Shown: in pieces, positions 19,450 through 27,882 of the stretch
Position numbering within the stretch: position 1 is the first letter of the stretch
How the letters are laid out: each line of letters starts with the position of its first letter
Made by a program: the position numbers and the translations under genes
The notes under the pieces: model-generated
The model's database searches: none
The model's input: only the letters and a program-made list of their open reading frames with translations
What the model was told of the DNA's origin: nothing
DNA from: Amycolatopsis benzoatilytica AK 16/65
GTDB taxonomy: Bacteria > Actinomycetota > Actinomycetes > Mycobacteriales > Pseudonocardiaceae
DNA: 64,000 nucleotides
Direction of reading: 5' to 3'
NCBI RefSeq assembly: GCF_000383915.1
Contig: NZ_KB912942.1
Span: forward strand, 3,779,795 to 3,843,794

Positions 19450-19491
19450 CCCCACTGCGCACCACCGTACCCCACTTTTCACCACAGTCAA
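19450..19491 (-). promoter_or_regulatory. dcw promoter with four MraZ boxes
   Basis: On the minus strand GTGGTG, GTGGGG, GTGGTG and GTGGGG start at exact 10-bp steps (19485, 19475, 19465, 19455). They overlap a promoter made of TTGACT (19486-19491), a 16-nt spacer and TACGGT (19464-19469). Tandem 10-bp TGGG-type repeats in front of mraZ are the known MraZ operator form, so the arrangement predicts autorepression. Confidence 0.8.
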
Positions 19492-19888
19492 CGAGTCCGA
19501 CGGCCGCGCCACTCCGTCGTGTCGAGTGTTTGCGCAGGTCACAGCGGTGGGTGTGGGTGGGGGGACAGTGGGGGGACCGTGGCGAAGATCCCCCGCGACG
19601 GGGTCTTCGGCAACCTCGGACGGTCTGAAACGTCCACGTTTCGGCAGCGTGCAGACCAGATGCGGGACGCGGTGGGGGACGTGGTGGGGAGTGGTGGAGC
19701 GGCTGATGGGGCGCGGTGGGGACAGCGGGCGGGGGCGACTGAGGAGCGGCCCGGTGGAGTGAGGCGGGCCGCGTCGGTGACGCTCGGTGGGGGGGGGTGG
19801 GGCCAGCGGCCCCGCCGCACCGAGACACCCGGTGGGGACAGGCGGGACGAGCGACCCCGTCGCATCGAACCCGGCGAGCCCCGCCGCG
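19492..19888. other. G-rich intergenic stretch upstream of mraZ
   Basis: No gene is supported here. The plus strand between about 19547 and 19860 carries more than ten GTGG or GTGGGG words, including runs of six to nine G (GGTGGGTGTGGGTGGGGGG near 19546). A perfect GAAACGT-CC-ACGTTTC palindrome lies at 19627-19642. The stretch is downstream of the EspG-like gene and upstream of the dcw promoter. G-quadruplex formation or extra MraZ binding is possible. Confidence 0.5.
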
Positions 19889-20602
19889 TCACCTGCGCAC
19901 CAGCCCCATCACCCGCTCCCCCAACCGAACGCTGTCCACCGGGGACACCGTCACCCACTCCTCGCCGTCCCGCCCGGCCGAAGGCACCGCCGAATACGCT
20001 CCCGCGTCCGTGTCGAACCACGTCAGCCCGCCCGTCCGGACCGCTTTCCCGGCCTGGTCGCGGACGCGCACCGTGAACTGCCCCGCCGCGAACACCGGCC
20101 GCGCCTGGATCGCGCGCAGCTCGTCCCCCTGCACACCGCGCGCCGAAACACCGTCCGCTGAAGCACCGTCCGCGGGCAGCCGCACCCCATACCCGGGCCC
20201 CGCCGACAGCTCCGGCAGCACGCCGACGATCGACGACGCCAGCTCGCTTTCGCCGATCCCCCGCAGCCCGATCGTCCGCGACGGCTGCACCGCGACCACC
20301 GCGTTCCGTCCGCGCACCGCCGCCACCGCGCGGAACGGCTCGTCCGCGGTCATGTCCGCGAGCGCCTCGCACTCCACATATACGTCCGCCGACGCCAGCA
20401 CGCGCAGGCGGTTCTCCAGTTCGGCGTCCAGCCGTCCGTCATAGAGGCCGCGCTCTCGCAGGTTCCGGTAGACCTCCTCGCGGATCGCAGACCGGTCGGC
20501 CGGAGTCTCCCCCACACTGCGCACGGCCAGCGGCGCGGGCGGCCGGTCGAGGCCGAGGTCGGACCAGACGATGTCGAACGCGGACGACGACAGCCCGATC
20601 AA
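19889..20602 (-). CDS. EspG-like ESX secretion-associated protein
   Basis: A 237-residue cytoplasmic protein resembling the EspG family, which bind PE/PPE-type substrates of type VII secretion and keep them soluble. Family-like segments include FDIVWSDLGLDRPPAPLAV near the N-terminus, YVECEALADM and the C-terminal DSVRLGERVMGLV. The start is a TTG overlapping the stop of the PPE-like gene as TTGA. It is last in a four-gene operon with PPE-like, DUF3558 and small helical proteins. No ESX core gene (eccB-eccE, mycP) is present, so the machinery must be elsewhere. Confidence 0.75.
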   Translation of the reverse strand: MIGLSSSAFDIVWSDLGLDRPPAPLAVRSVGETPADRSAIREEVYRNLRERGLYDGRLDAELENRLRVLASADVYVECEALADMTADEPFRAVAAVRGRNAVVAVQPSRTIGLRGIGESELASSIVGVLPELSAGPGYGVRLPADGASADGVSARGVQGDELRAIQARPVFAAGQFTVRVRDQAGKAVRTGGLTWFDTDAGAYSAVPSAGRDGEEWVTVSPVDSVRLGERVMGLVRR

Positions 20603-21183
20603 GCCGGCCCCGTGCCCAGCGCCGGGACCGCGGGGAAACCGGTGCGCGGGACGAGGCTGTGCAGCGCCGCGTCGCGGGTGCGCAGGACGTCGATCGCCTT
20701 CTGCCGGGCGGCGTCGGCTTCGGCCCGGCGGGCGTCCATGGCGAACGACAGGCCGGCCAGTTCCAGCACGTTTCCGCTGGCCGCGGCGGAGCGGATCATC
20801 GCCGCCGGGTCGTAGTCCACCGGCGGCGGCATGTCCGCGCGGGCGCGGGCGGCGACTTCTGCCTGGCCCTGTACGGCGTCGGCGACCTGCACCGACACCG
20901 TCGCCGTCTCGGCCAGCCAGTTCGCCGCCTTGCCGAGCACCGCGCGCATCGCGTCGCCGGAGTCGCCCTGCCAGGTTTCCTCGCTGCCCGACGACAGCGC
21001 GGCCAGGCCGCTGATCGAGTCCTGCAGCCGGTGCGCCAGCCCGGCCCAGCGGGCGCCGGACTCGCCGGCCGCGGCCGGGTCGTTGCCGTCGACCGCCTGC
21101 GCGGCCAGCGCCGCGTGGCTGAACGCCTCGTACCGGGCGCTCGGCACGGGAACGACCGGGGAACCGGCCGGGGTGTCGGTCAC
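20599..21183 (-). CDS. PPE-like helical protein (ESX substrate candidate)
   Basis: A 194-residue, mostly alpha-helical protein with WXG100/PPE character. The motif ALSSGSEETWQGDSGDAM (about residue 62-79) carries the tryptophan of the helix-turn typical of such proteins, and the surrounding helices are Ala-rich. There is no signal peptide. Its start is 22 nt after the DUF3558 gene and its stop overlaps the EspG-like gene, which fits a substrate-chaperone pair. The family is inferred from motif and context. Confidence 0.65.
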   Translation of the reverse strand: MTDTPAGSPVVPVPSARYEAFSHAALAAQAVDGNDPAAAGESGARWAGLAHRLQDSISGLAALSSGSEETWQGDSGDAMRAVLGKAANWLAETATVSVQVADAVQGQAEVAARARADMPPPVDYDPAAMIRSAAASGNVLELAGLSFAMDARRAEADAARQKAIDVLRTRDAALHSLVPRTGFPAVPALGTGPA

Positions 21184-21205
21184 GACTGTCCTCCTCGTGC
21201 GGGGT

Positions 21206-21751
21206 TCACGGCAGCTTCGGTTCGAGCAGCCCGGCGACCTCCGACGCCCGGGAGCAGGCGAGCGCGGAGTCTGCGAAGCTGGCGTTGTTCACGTCGACCT
21301 GCACGCTCGCCGCGCCGCCGACGTCGAGCAGCACCGCACAGGTGCCGTTGCGGCCGGACACCTGCAGCGCCTGGTGCGAGCCGACGTCCTTCTTGGTCCG
21401 CTTGCCTTTCGAAACGTCGAGATTGGCGAGCCCGTTGACCTCGTCGAGCGTCACTGTCAGCCCAAAAGTGGACGGCACCGTCCAGTCGCAGGCGCGCGCC
21501 TCGCCGATCGTCTTCGGCTTGCCCTGCACCGTGAGCCCGGCCGTGGACCGGTCCTGCGGGGACAGCAGCGTGCACGGGTCGAGCTTGGCCAGCGACGCGC
21601 CGGACGACGGCGGCGGCCCGGCGGAGGACGGCGCGCCGTCGGCGGGAGCGGCGGGCAAGATGCCCGGCATCCGGCCGCATCCGGCCAGCGCGAGCGACAA
21701 CGCGACCGGGACAGCAAGGAGGGCGGCGCGCGCCGCGAACCGGTCAGCCAC
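21206..21751 (-). CDS. DUF3558 family lipoprotein
   Basis: A 181-residue exported lipoprotein. The signal peptide ends in the lipobox LALAGC (Cys at about 25), followed by a Pro/Ser/Ala linker. The globular domain has the DUF3558 pattern: DPCTLLSPQD, ACDWTV and late Cys residues (GTCAVLL, ALACSRAS). The GTG start overlaps the upstream gene by 8 nt. DUF3558 lipoproteins are frequent next to ESX-like small proteins in Pseudonocardiales; function unknown. Confidence 0.85.
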   Translation of the reverse strand: MADRFAARAALLAVPVALSLALAGCGRMPGILPAAPADGAPSSAGPPPSSGASLAKLDPCTLLSPQDRSTAGLTVQGKPKTIGEARACDWTVPSTFGLTVTLDEVNGLANLDVSKGKRTKKDVGSHQALQVSGRNGTCAVLLDVGGAASVQVDVNNASFADSALACSRASEVAGLLEPKLP

Positions 21752-22109
21752 CGACGCAGTCCACGCCGTCGGCCGCTTCGCTGTCCTGGCCGCGGTACTT
21801 CTCCAGCGCCCCGCCGATGCGCGTCTTGAGCTTGGCGATCTCCTTGCCGAACGCGGTCAGCTGGTCGGCCGCCGATCCGTCGCCGTCGATGCCGTACTTG
21901 GCCATGAACTCCCCGACCTCGCCGGCGTACCCGCCGCCGAGCGGCACCGCCCGGCCGAGCACCGCGGCCTCGCGCGCCATCTCGCCGACGACGTCCTGCA
22001 GCTCGCCGAGTTTGGCGTAGGTCGCCGACGCCAGTTCCGGGGTCACCGCGAACCTGCCCCCGGAAAGCCCGGGCAGCCCGGCTCGCCGTTCCGCCTCGGC
22101 CTCGCTCAT
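21744..22109 (-). CDS. Small helical protein, first gene of ESX-like operon
   Basis: A 121-residue protein with no signal peptide, two predicted long helices (about 25-50 and 75-110) and a Gly-rich turn GRAVPLGGGYAGEVGEF between them. This resembles WXG100- or EspC-type ESX substrates, although no WXG is present. It starts the operon and overlaps the DUF3558 gene by 8 nt. I do not recognise a named family; the ESX link is by context. Confidence 0.65.
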   Translation of the reverse strand: MSEAEAERRAGLPGLSGGRFAVTPELASATYAKLGELQDVVGEMAREAAVLGRAVPLGGGYAGEVGEFMAKYGIDGDGSAADQLTAFGKEIAKLKTRIGGALEKYRGQDSEAADGVDCVGG

Positions 22110-22371
22110 GCGCGGTGCACCTCTTCCGACGTCGAACAATGGTCGGGCGACCTCGTTGCACAGCGTACGACAGTGCATACAGTCAGCGGGATCACCTGAA
22201 AATGCCCCATAATCACTCGGAAGAAGGAGCTCAGAGGTAGCTCCGCGTCAACACGGGGCGATCTCGGGGTCTTCGCACCACCAGTTCGCCCGGGTTTGAC
22301 ACACTGGGGAGAACGCTGGACGCGGCGCGCACCCCGGCGGTCCGTCCAGCCAACGCGCCACAGGAGGCCGA

Positions 22372-23442
22372 GTGACGTCGAGAATCCAGTCCGCTTCCCC
22401 TGCCGGTCCGCAGGGAGGCGATTCCCCGGGGAACGGGCAGCCGTACCCGCCGGTCGCGTCGCCGGACGGGGTGCCCCGGCTGCCGGCGGCCGGGCTGGAC
22501 GAACTGCACGACACCGCCCGGCGGATCGCCGCGAACGTGGAGCGGGTCCTGGTCGGCAAGCCGGACGTCATCCGGATCGCGCTGGTGACCCTCCTGGCCG
22601 AGGGCCACCTGCTCGTGGAGGACGTGCCCGGCGTGGGCAAGACGTCGCTGGCGAAGGCGCTCGCGCGCTCGATCGACTGCACGGTCAGCCGGGTCCAGTT
22701 CACGCCGGACCTGCTGCCCAGCGACGTCACCGGCGTTTCCATCTATAACCGGCAGACCGGCGAGTTCGAGTTCCGGCCCGGTCCGGTGTTCGCGAACATC
22801 GTGGTCGGCGACGAGATCAACCGGGCCTCGCCGAAGACCCAGTCCGCGCTGCTGGAGTGCATGGAAGAGCACCAGGTCACGGTCGACACGAGCACCTACC
22901 GGCTCGGCGCGCCGTTCATGGTGCTCGCGACGCAGAACCCGATCGAGATGGAAGGCACCTACGCGCTGCCGGAAGCCCAGCGCGACCGGTTCACCGCACG
23001 GGTGTCCATCGGCTATCCCGACCAGCAGGCCGAGCTGGCCATGGTCGACGAGCACTCCGGGCACAACCCGCTGGCCGACCTCGCCCCGGTGTCCGACGCC
23101 GCCACCGTGCTGCGGCTGATCGAAAAAGTCCGGACGGTGCACATCGCCCCCGAGGTCCGCCGGTACGCGGTGGACGTCGTCGCGGCGACCCGGCAGGTGC
23201 CGGAGATCCGGCTGGGCGCGTCGCCGCGCGCGACGCTGCACCTGGTCCGGGCGGCGCGCGCGCAGGCCGCGCTGTCCGGGCGCGACTACGTGGTGCCCGA
23301 CGACCTGCACACGGTCGCCGTGCCCGTGCTGGCGCACCGGCTGGTGCTCACCACCGAGGCGCACGCCGCCCGCCGTTCGGCGACCGACGTGGTCCGCGCG
23401 GTGCTGCACCGCGTCCCCGTCCCCCAGGGCTCGGCCCGCTGA
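22372..23442 (+). CDS. MoxR-type AAA+ ATPase
   Basis: A 356-residue MoxR-family ATPase, thought to be a chaperone that helps fold or activate partner proteins. Walker A is GVPGVGKTSLAKAL, Walker B VVGDEINRASPKTQ, and ATQNPIEMEGTYALPEAQ follows. The GTG start is preceded by AGGAGG. The next genes encode DUF58 and transglutaminase proteins, the standard three-gene MoxR cassette of actinobacteria, which is probably linked to the cell envelope. Divergent from the ESX-like operon. Confidence 0.93.
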   Translation: MTSRIQSASPAGPQGGDSPGNGQPYPPVASPDGVPRLPAAGLDELHDTARRIAANVERVLVGKPDVIRIALVTLLAEGHLLVEDVPGVGKTSLAKALARSIDCTVSRVQFTPDLLPSDVTGVSIYNRQTGEFEFRPGPVFANIVVGDEINRASPKTQSALLECMEEHQVTVDTSTYRLGAPFMVLATQNPIEMEGTYALPEAQRDRFTARVSIGYPDQQAELAMVDEHSGHNPLADLAPVSDAATVLRLIEKVRTVHIAPEVRRYAVDVVAATRQVPEIRLGASPRATLHLVRAARAQAALSGRDYVVPDDLHTVAVPVLAHRLVLTTEAHAARRSATDVVRAVLHRVPVPQGSAR

Positions 23443-23473
23443 GGCGTCCCCGCTACCCGATTCGAGAATCGAC

Positions 23474-24745
23474 ATGCTGCGCGCGCTGTCCGGCCTGACC
23501 ACCCGCGGGCGATGCCTCCTGGCCGCGGGGATCGCCGCGGCGGTGTGCTCCCTGGTGCTCAACGAACGCGACCTGCTGCGGGTCGCGGTGTTCGTCGTCG
23601 CCCTGCCGCTGCTGGTCGCCGTCTACATCTCGGCGACCCGGCTGCGCCTGGGCGCCGCCCGGACGCTGCGCCCGGACCGGGTGTCGGTCGGCTCGACCGG
23701 CGAGGTCGACCTGGAGCTGTGGCGCAGCGGCCGCCTGCCCGGCGGCGAGGTGCTGCTGGAGGACGGCGTGCCGTACGCGCTGGGCACCCGCCCGCGTTTC
23801 GTCGTCGAACGGCTGCCGCACGAACGGCGGGTGCTGCTCCGCTATCCCCTGCAGCCCGGTCTGCGCGGCATCCAGCAGGTCGGTCCGCTGCGCGCGACCA
23901 TCACCGACCCGTTCGGCCTGTGCGAATTCGAACGCGAACTGATCGGCCACTCGCGGCTGGTGGTCGTGCCGCGCGTGGTGCCGCTGTGGGGTCTGCCCGG
24001 CGGAGCGGGCGCCGGAGCCGGCGACGACGGCAGCGTCCGGCTGCACTCCGGCCAGGGCGAGCCGGACGTCATCGTCCGCCCCTACCGCACCGGCGACGAC
24101 ATGCGGAAAGTCCACTGGCGCTCGACGGCCCGCCGCGACGAGGTCATGGTCCGCATCGAAGAACGCCCCTGGCGCGGCGGAACGACGGTGCTGCTCGACC
24201 ACCGGGCGGCGGCGCACCACGGCAGCGGCCCGGACGCGAGCCTGGAGTGGGCGGTGTCGTTCGCCGCGTCGGCGTCGCTGCATCTGCGCCGGACCGGCCA
24301 CCGCGTGCGCCTGGTGACCGAACACGGCACCGCCCTGGCCGACGCCCCTGCGGACGGCGGGGAGAGCTACGACAATCTCGTCCTGGACGCGCTCGCCGCG
24401 CTCCAGCCGGCCCACCAGCGCGACGTGACACTCGGCCACGACCCGGCCGAAGGACAGGAACTGATCGCGATCCTGGGCACGGTCGGCGCGGAAGCGGTGC
24501 ACGAGCTGACCCGGTACCGGGCGCGCGGGATACGCAGCCTGGCGGTCCTGCTCGACACTCCGAGCTGGACCGGCTCGACCGACCCGGACCGGCCGGCGGC
24601 GGCGACACGAGAGTCGGCGGACTTGTTGCGCGGTGCAGGGTGGGGCGTCGTGGTCGCCGGGCCGAGGACGCCGATGCCCGAGGTGTGGGGCCAGCTCTGC
24701 CGAGCAGGCACTCACCGTTCGACGGTGATCGGCGGGACGCGATGA
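23474..24745 (+). CDS. DUF58 domain protein
   Basis: A 423-residue protein with two N-terminal membrane helices (about 12-50) and a cytoplasmic DUF58 domain holding the family motif RPYRTGDDMRKVHWRSTARR. DUF58 proteins are found nearly always next to MoxR ATPases and are likely their clients. It starts 32 nt after moxR and its stop is inside an ATGA that opens the next small frame. Confidence 0.9.
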   Translation: MLRALSGLTTRGRCLLAAGIAAAVCSLVLNERDLLRVAVFVVALPLLVAVYISATRLRLGAARTLRPDRVSVGSTGEVDLELWRSGRLPGGEVLLEDGVPYALGTRPRFVVERLPHERRVLLRYPLQPGLRGIQQVGPLRATITDPFGLCEFERELIGHSRLVVVPRVVPLWGLPGGAGAGAGDDGSVRLHSGQGEPDVIVRPYRTGDDMRKVHWRSTARRDEVMVRIEERPWRGGTTVLLDHRAAAHHGSGPDASLEWAVSFAASASLHLRRTGHRVRLVTEHGTALADAPADGGESYDNLVLDALAALQPAHQRDVTLGHDPAEGQELIAILGTVGAEAVHELTRYRARGIRSLAVLLDTPSWTGSTDPDRPAAATRESADLLRGAGWGVVVAGPRTPMPEVWGQLCRAGTHRSTVIGGTR

Positions 24746-25011
24746 CCGCCGAGGGAAGTCCGGTCTTCGCCGCGCGGCGCGTGGCGGGATCGTCGGGCGG
24801 GGCTGTGCCGCACAACCGCGAGCACCCGTCTCGGCCGCTGCCCAGGCAATGCCCGGAAGCCCGGCCCGGCACCCTGCCGGTACGCGCCGCCTCACCCCAA
24901 CTGGCCCGCACCACGCGGCCCGCCAACCGCCCGGCACGCGCCGCCGCCCGCCAGCCGGCCCGCACCACCCGTCCCACGCTCACCACAACCGAAGGCAGCG
25001 GGATCCGATGA
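24742..25011 (+). CDS. Possible 89-residue linker ORF
   Basis: An open frame that joins its two neighbours exactly: its ATG overlaps the DUF58 stop (ATGA) and its TGA overlaps the transglutaminase ATG (ATGA). The product would be basic, rich in Arg, Pro, Ala and Thr, with an internal near-repeat (QLARTTRP, then QPARTTRP). About 83% of codons end in G or C, somewhat lower than the flanking genes, and the Shine-Dalgarno is weak. It may encode a small protein, or only keep ribosomes moving across the gap. Confidence 0.3.
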   Translation: MTAEGSPVFAARRVAGSSGGAVPHNREHPSRPLPRQCPEARPGTLPVRAASPQLARTTRPANRPARAAARQPARTTRPTLTTTEGSGIR

Positions 25012-27575
25012 CCACGACCGCTCCCCGCCCTTCGTCCGCGCCGCCGATTCCGCACACGCCGACCCCGCGCCCGACCGAGCCGCCGCCCGCGTGGCGCAGC
25101 AGCCTGCTGCCGCCGGTCGCGGCCGGGGTCGCGACGTTGTGCGCGGCCACCTCGCTGACCAGCGTCGTCTCCGGCTGGGCGTGGTTCGGCTATCTCGTCG
25201 TCGTGGTCGTGCTGGTCGCCGGGACCGGGCTGGCGCTGCGGTCGTTGCGCGCGCCCACCGTCGTCGCCGGGTTCGGGCAGCTGCTCGCGCTGTTGTTCCT
25301 GGTCACCGGAGCGTTCACCACGCAGGGCGTGCTCACGGTCTTCCCCGGGCCCACCGCGTTCGGCGAGCTGCGGGCGACGCTGGTCGCGGCTGCCGACCAG
25401 ATCCGGATCGGGTTGCCGCCCGTCGACAGCACGCAGCCGATCCTCTGCCTGGTCACGATCGCGATCGGCCTGGTCGCGGTGCTGGTCGACACTCTCGCCG
25501 TCGCGGCCGCGGCGCCAGCGGCGACCGGCCTCGTCCTGCTCTGCGTGTACGCGGTGCCCGCCGCGCTGTCCGACGAACTGCTCCCCTGGTGGACGTTCGT
25601 GCTCGGCGCCGGCGCGTTCGCCTGCCTGCTCGCGCTCGACGGCAACCACCGGCACCGCCGCTGGGGCAACCGCGACGCGCCCGGCTCCGGCGGCTCGCTG
25701 CGGTTCGCGCAGGCCCCGGTCGCGGTGGTCAGCTCGGCGATCGTGCTCGGCCTGCTCGGCGGCGGCATCACCTGGGTCGGGACGGTCGGCAAGATCCCGT
25801 TCGGCACGGGAGCCGGCGGCAGCGGAGACGGCGCCGGCGGGTTCGGCATCGCACCGTTCACGCAGCTGCGCGGACTGCTCGACCAGGGCGCGAACACCGA
25901 ACTGTTCCAGGTGCGCGGCCTCGGTTCGGATCGCAGGCTGATGCGCGCGTTCACCCTCGACACCTACACCCCCAACAAGGGCTGGGGCCTGCGCGCCGGC
26001 GGCCAGGCGCAGACCGGCGTCCTGGCCAACAGCACACTGCCCGCCGCACCTGGCGACGACGGAACCGGGGTGTCGCGGGAGATCCAGATCCAGCCGACCC
26101 GCTGGGTCGACAACTGGCTGCCGATCTACGGCGCCCCGCGCGCGCTCCGCGGCGTGCCGCCGCAGTGGCTGTACGACCGCACCAGCGGTTCCGTCTTCAC
26201 CACGACCAGCGAGACCGCGCCGCCGTACGTGGAAACCGCGTCGTTGAAGGAGCCGACCGCCGCCGAATTGCGCACCGCTGCGCCGAAATCCGACGAGGTG
26301 CCCGCGCTCTACACCCGGATCGGCCAGGTCGACAAGCGCGTCGTCGCGCTGACCGACCAGCTGATCTCGGGCAAGGCCAACAACTTCGACCGGGCGACCG
26401 CGCTGTGGCAGTACTTCAGCGCGCAGAACGGTTTCGTCTACGACACGAAGACCGCCGACGCGACCGACGCGGACGCTCTCGCCGACTTCATCCTCAACGG
26501 AAAACGGGGCTACTGCGAGCAGTACGCGTCGGCGATGGCGGTGATGCTGCGGGTCGCGCACATCCCGGCGCGCGTCGCGATCGGCTTCACGCCGGGCGTG
26601 CAGAAGAACGGCTACCAGTCGATCAGTTCGCAGGACGCGCACGCGTGGGTCGAGGCTTACTTCGGCGACAAGGGCTGGGTGACCTTCGACCCGACCCCGC
26701 TCGCCGACGGCCGCGGCATCGTCCCGCCGTACCTGGAGCAGAACAACCCGAGCTCGCAGCAGCCCAACGCGACCGACGAGCTGCCGACCGCTTCCCGCTC
26801 CGCCGTCCCGTCGGCCAAGCCGCCGGCCGACAAGGGCCAGGACCAGGCAGCCCCCGCGGCCGCGACCGGCACGACCGAGAACGACAGCTGGATGAGCTGG
26901 CTGGCGTTGGCACTGGCCGTCCTGGGCGTCGGCGCCGTGGCGACGTCGTACGTCCTGCGCCGCCGCCCGCCGCCGACCGTCGCGGCACCGCCTTCCGGGG
27001 TGCCGCCGGGCGCCCATCCGGACGGAAACGTCCTCGTCCGCGACGCGGAACTCGCTCCGAGCCCGGTGCAGGTGGCGGTCTTGTGGCTGCCGCTGGCCGG
27101 CGCGGTTCTCCTGCTGGCCGCACTGGCCCTGCTGGCCGCAATGGTGTCGTGGTGGTTCGCGGTGGTGGTCGTGCTCGTGCTGGCGGCGATCGGCGGCCCG
27201 TCCTGCGCGCGGGACCTGATGCGCCGCCTGCGGCTCCAGACCATCGCGACGCACGCCCCCGGCGCGGCCGACGCGGCGTGGCGCGAACTGAAAGCCGAGT
27301 GTGTCGACCGCGACCTGCCGATCTCGGACAGCGACACGGTCCGGGTGGCCGGCGGGAAGATCGCCGAGCGCCACCATCTGGACGACGAGGGTCGCGACGC
27401 CCTGCGGAGCGTGTTGAGCGCGGTGGAACGCCGCTGGTACAGCGATGCGGAGACGCCGGACCCGACCCTGGGGCCAGCCTTCGGGCGGCTGCGCGAGAGT
27501 CTGCGCCGCACGGCCCCGCTGTCGTTGCGGGGACGCTTGTTCCCACGTTCGGTGCTGCGCCGCCGGGGTCGGTAA
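25008..27575 (+). CDS. Transglutaminase-like membrane protein (TgpA family)
   Basis: An 855-residue integral membrane protein. The N-terminal half has about six helices (residues 30-260). An extracytoplasmic transglutaminase core follows: Cys in KRGYCEQYASAMAVML, His in QDAHAWVEAYF and Asp in WVTFDPTP. A further helix (near WLALALAVLGVGAVATSYVL) and a DUF4129-like cytoplasmic end complete it. The ATG at 25008 has GGGAT upstream; the frame is open further upstream without TgpA similarity. Third gene of the MoxR cassette; the real substrate is unknown. Confidence 0.92.
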   Translation: MTTTAPRPSSAPPIPHTPTPRPTEPPPAWRSSLLPPVAAGVATLCAATSLTSVVSGWAWFGYLVVVVVLVAGTGLALRSLRAPTVVAGFGQLLALLFLVTGAFTTQGVLTVFPGPTAFGELRATLVAAADQIRIGLPPVDSTQPILCLVTIAIGLVAVLVDTLAVAAAAPAATGLVLLCVYAVPAALSDELLPWWTFVLGAGAFACLLALDGNHRHRRWGNRDAPGSGGSLRFAQAPVAVVSSAIVLGLLGGGITWVGTVGKIPFGTGAGGSGDGAGGFGIAPFTQLRGLLDQGANTELFQVRGLGSDRRLMRAFTLDTYTPNKGWGLRAGGQAQTGVLANSTLPAAPGDDGTGVSREIQIQPTRWVDNWLPIYGAPRALRGVPPQWLYDRTSGSVFTTTSETAPPYVETASLKEPTAAELRTAAPKSDEVPALYTRIGQVDKRVVALTDQLISGKANNFDRATALWQYFSAQNGFVYDTKTADATDADALADFILNGKRGYCEQYASAMAVMLRVAHIPARVAIGFTPGVQKNGYQSISSQDAHAWVEAYFGDKGWVTFDPTPLADGRGIVPPYLEQNNPSSQQPNATDELPTASRSAVPSAKPPADKGQDQAAPAAATGTTENDSWMSWLALALAVLGVGAVATSYVLRRRPPPTVAAPPSGVPPGAHPDGNVLVRDAELAPSPVQVAVLWLPLAGAVLLLAALALLAAMVSWWFAVVVVLVLAAIGGPSCARDLMRRLRLQTIATHAPGAADAAWRELKAECVDRDLPISDSDTVRVAGGKIAERHHLDDEGRDALRSVLSAVERRWYSDAETPDPTLGPAFGRLRESLRRTAPLSLRGRLFPRSVLRRRGR

Positions 27576-27737
27576 GGCCGGGTCGGCATCGACCGCGGCC
27601 CGGGTTCGCTAACGGCTGGCCCGCGCGGCGGCTGCTGGCGCGCGGGCTGCTGAGCACGCGGTCCGTTGGAGCGCGCGATCCCGCTTCCAGGCGATGCGGC
27701 TGGCCGGTCCGGACGCCCCGCACTCGCTCCGCGGCCG

Positions 27738-27792
27738 GTCCGTGAAGGGCCCCTTGAGGGAATCTAAGTCCCTCAAGGGGCCCTTCACGGAC
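27738..27792. repeat. Intergenic hairpin repeat, perfect copy
   Basis: Two perfectly complementary 24-nt arms around the loop ATCTAAG, between the converging transglutaminase and DUF3040 genes. It is the clearest member of the family and can serve as the reference. No T-tract follows on either strand. Confidence 0.9.
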
Positions 27793-27836
27793 GTCGGCAG
27801 CCGGAACACGACGGTCCAGCGGCCCCGCGCACGAGA

Positions 27837-27872
27837 AATCCGCGCTCCACCCCGAGGGGAGAAGCGCGGATT
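27837..27872 (-). terminator. Intrinsic terminator of the DUF3040 gene
   Basis: A 10-bp perfect stem (AATCCGCGCT and complement, with CCCC-GA-GGGG nested inside) is followed on the minus strand by ATTTCT. It lies about 10 nt past the DUF3040 stop and is the most classical terminator in the window, separate from the hairpin repeat nearby. Confidence 0.7.
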
Positions 27873-27882
27873 CACCGGCGCG

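Noticed and set aside
22296..22301. TTGACA as the moxR promoter -35
   Set aside because: No acceptable -10 box follows at 16-18 nt; too weak to list as a promoter.
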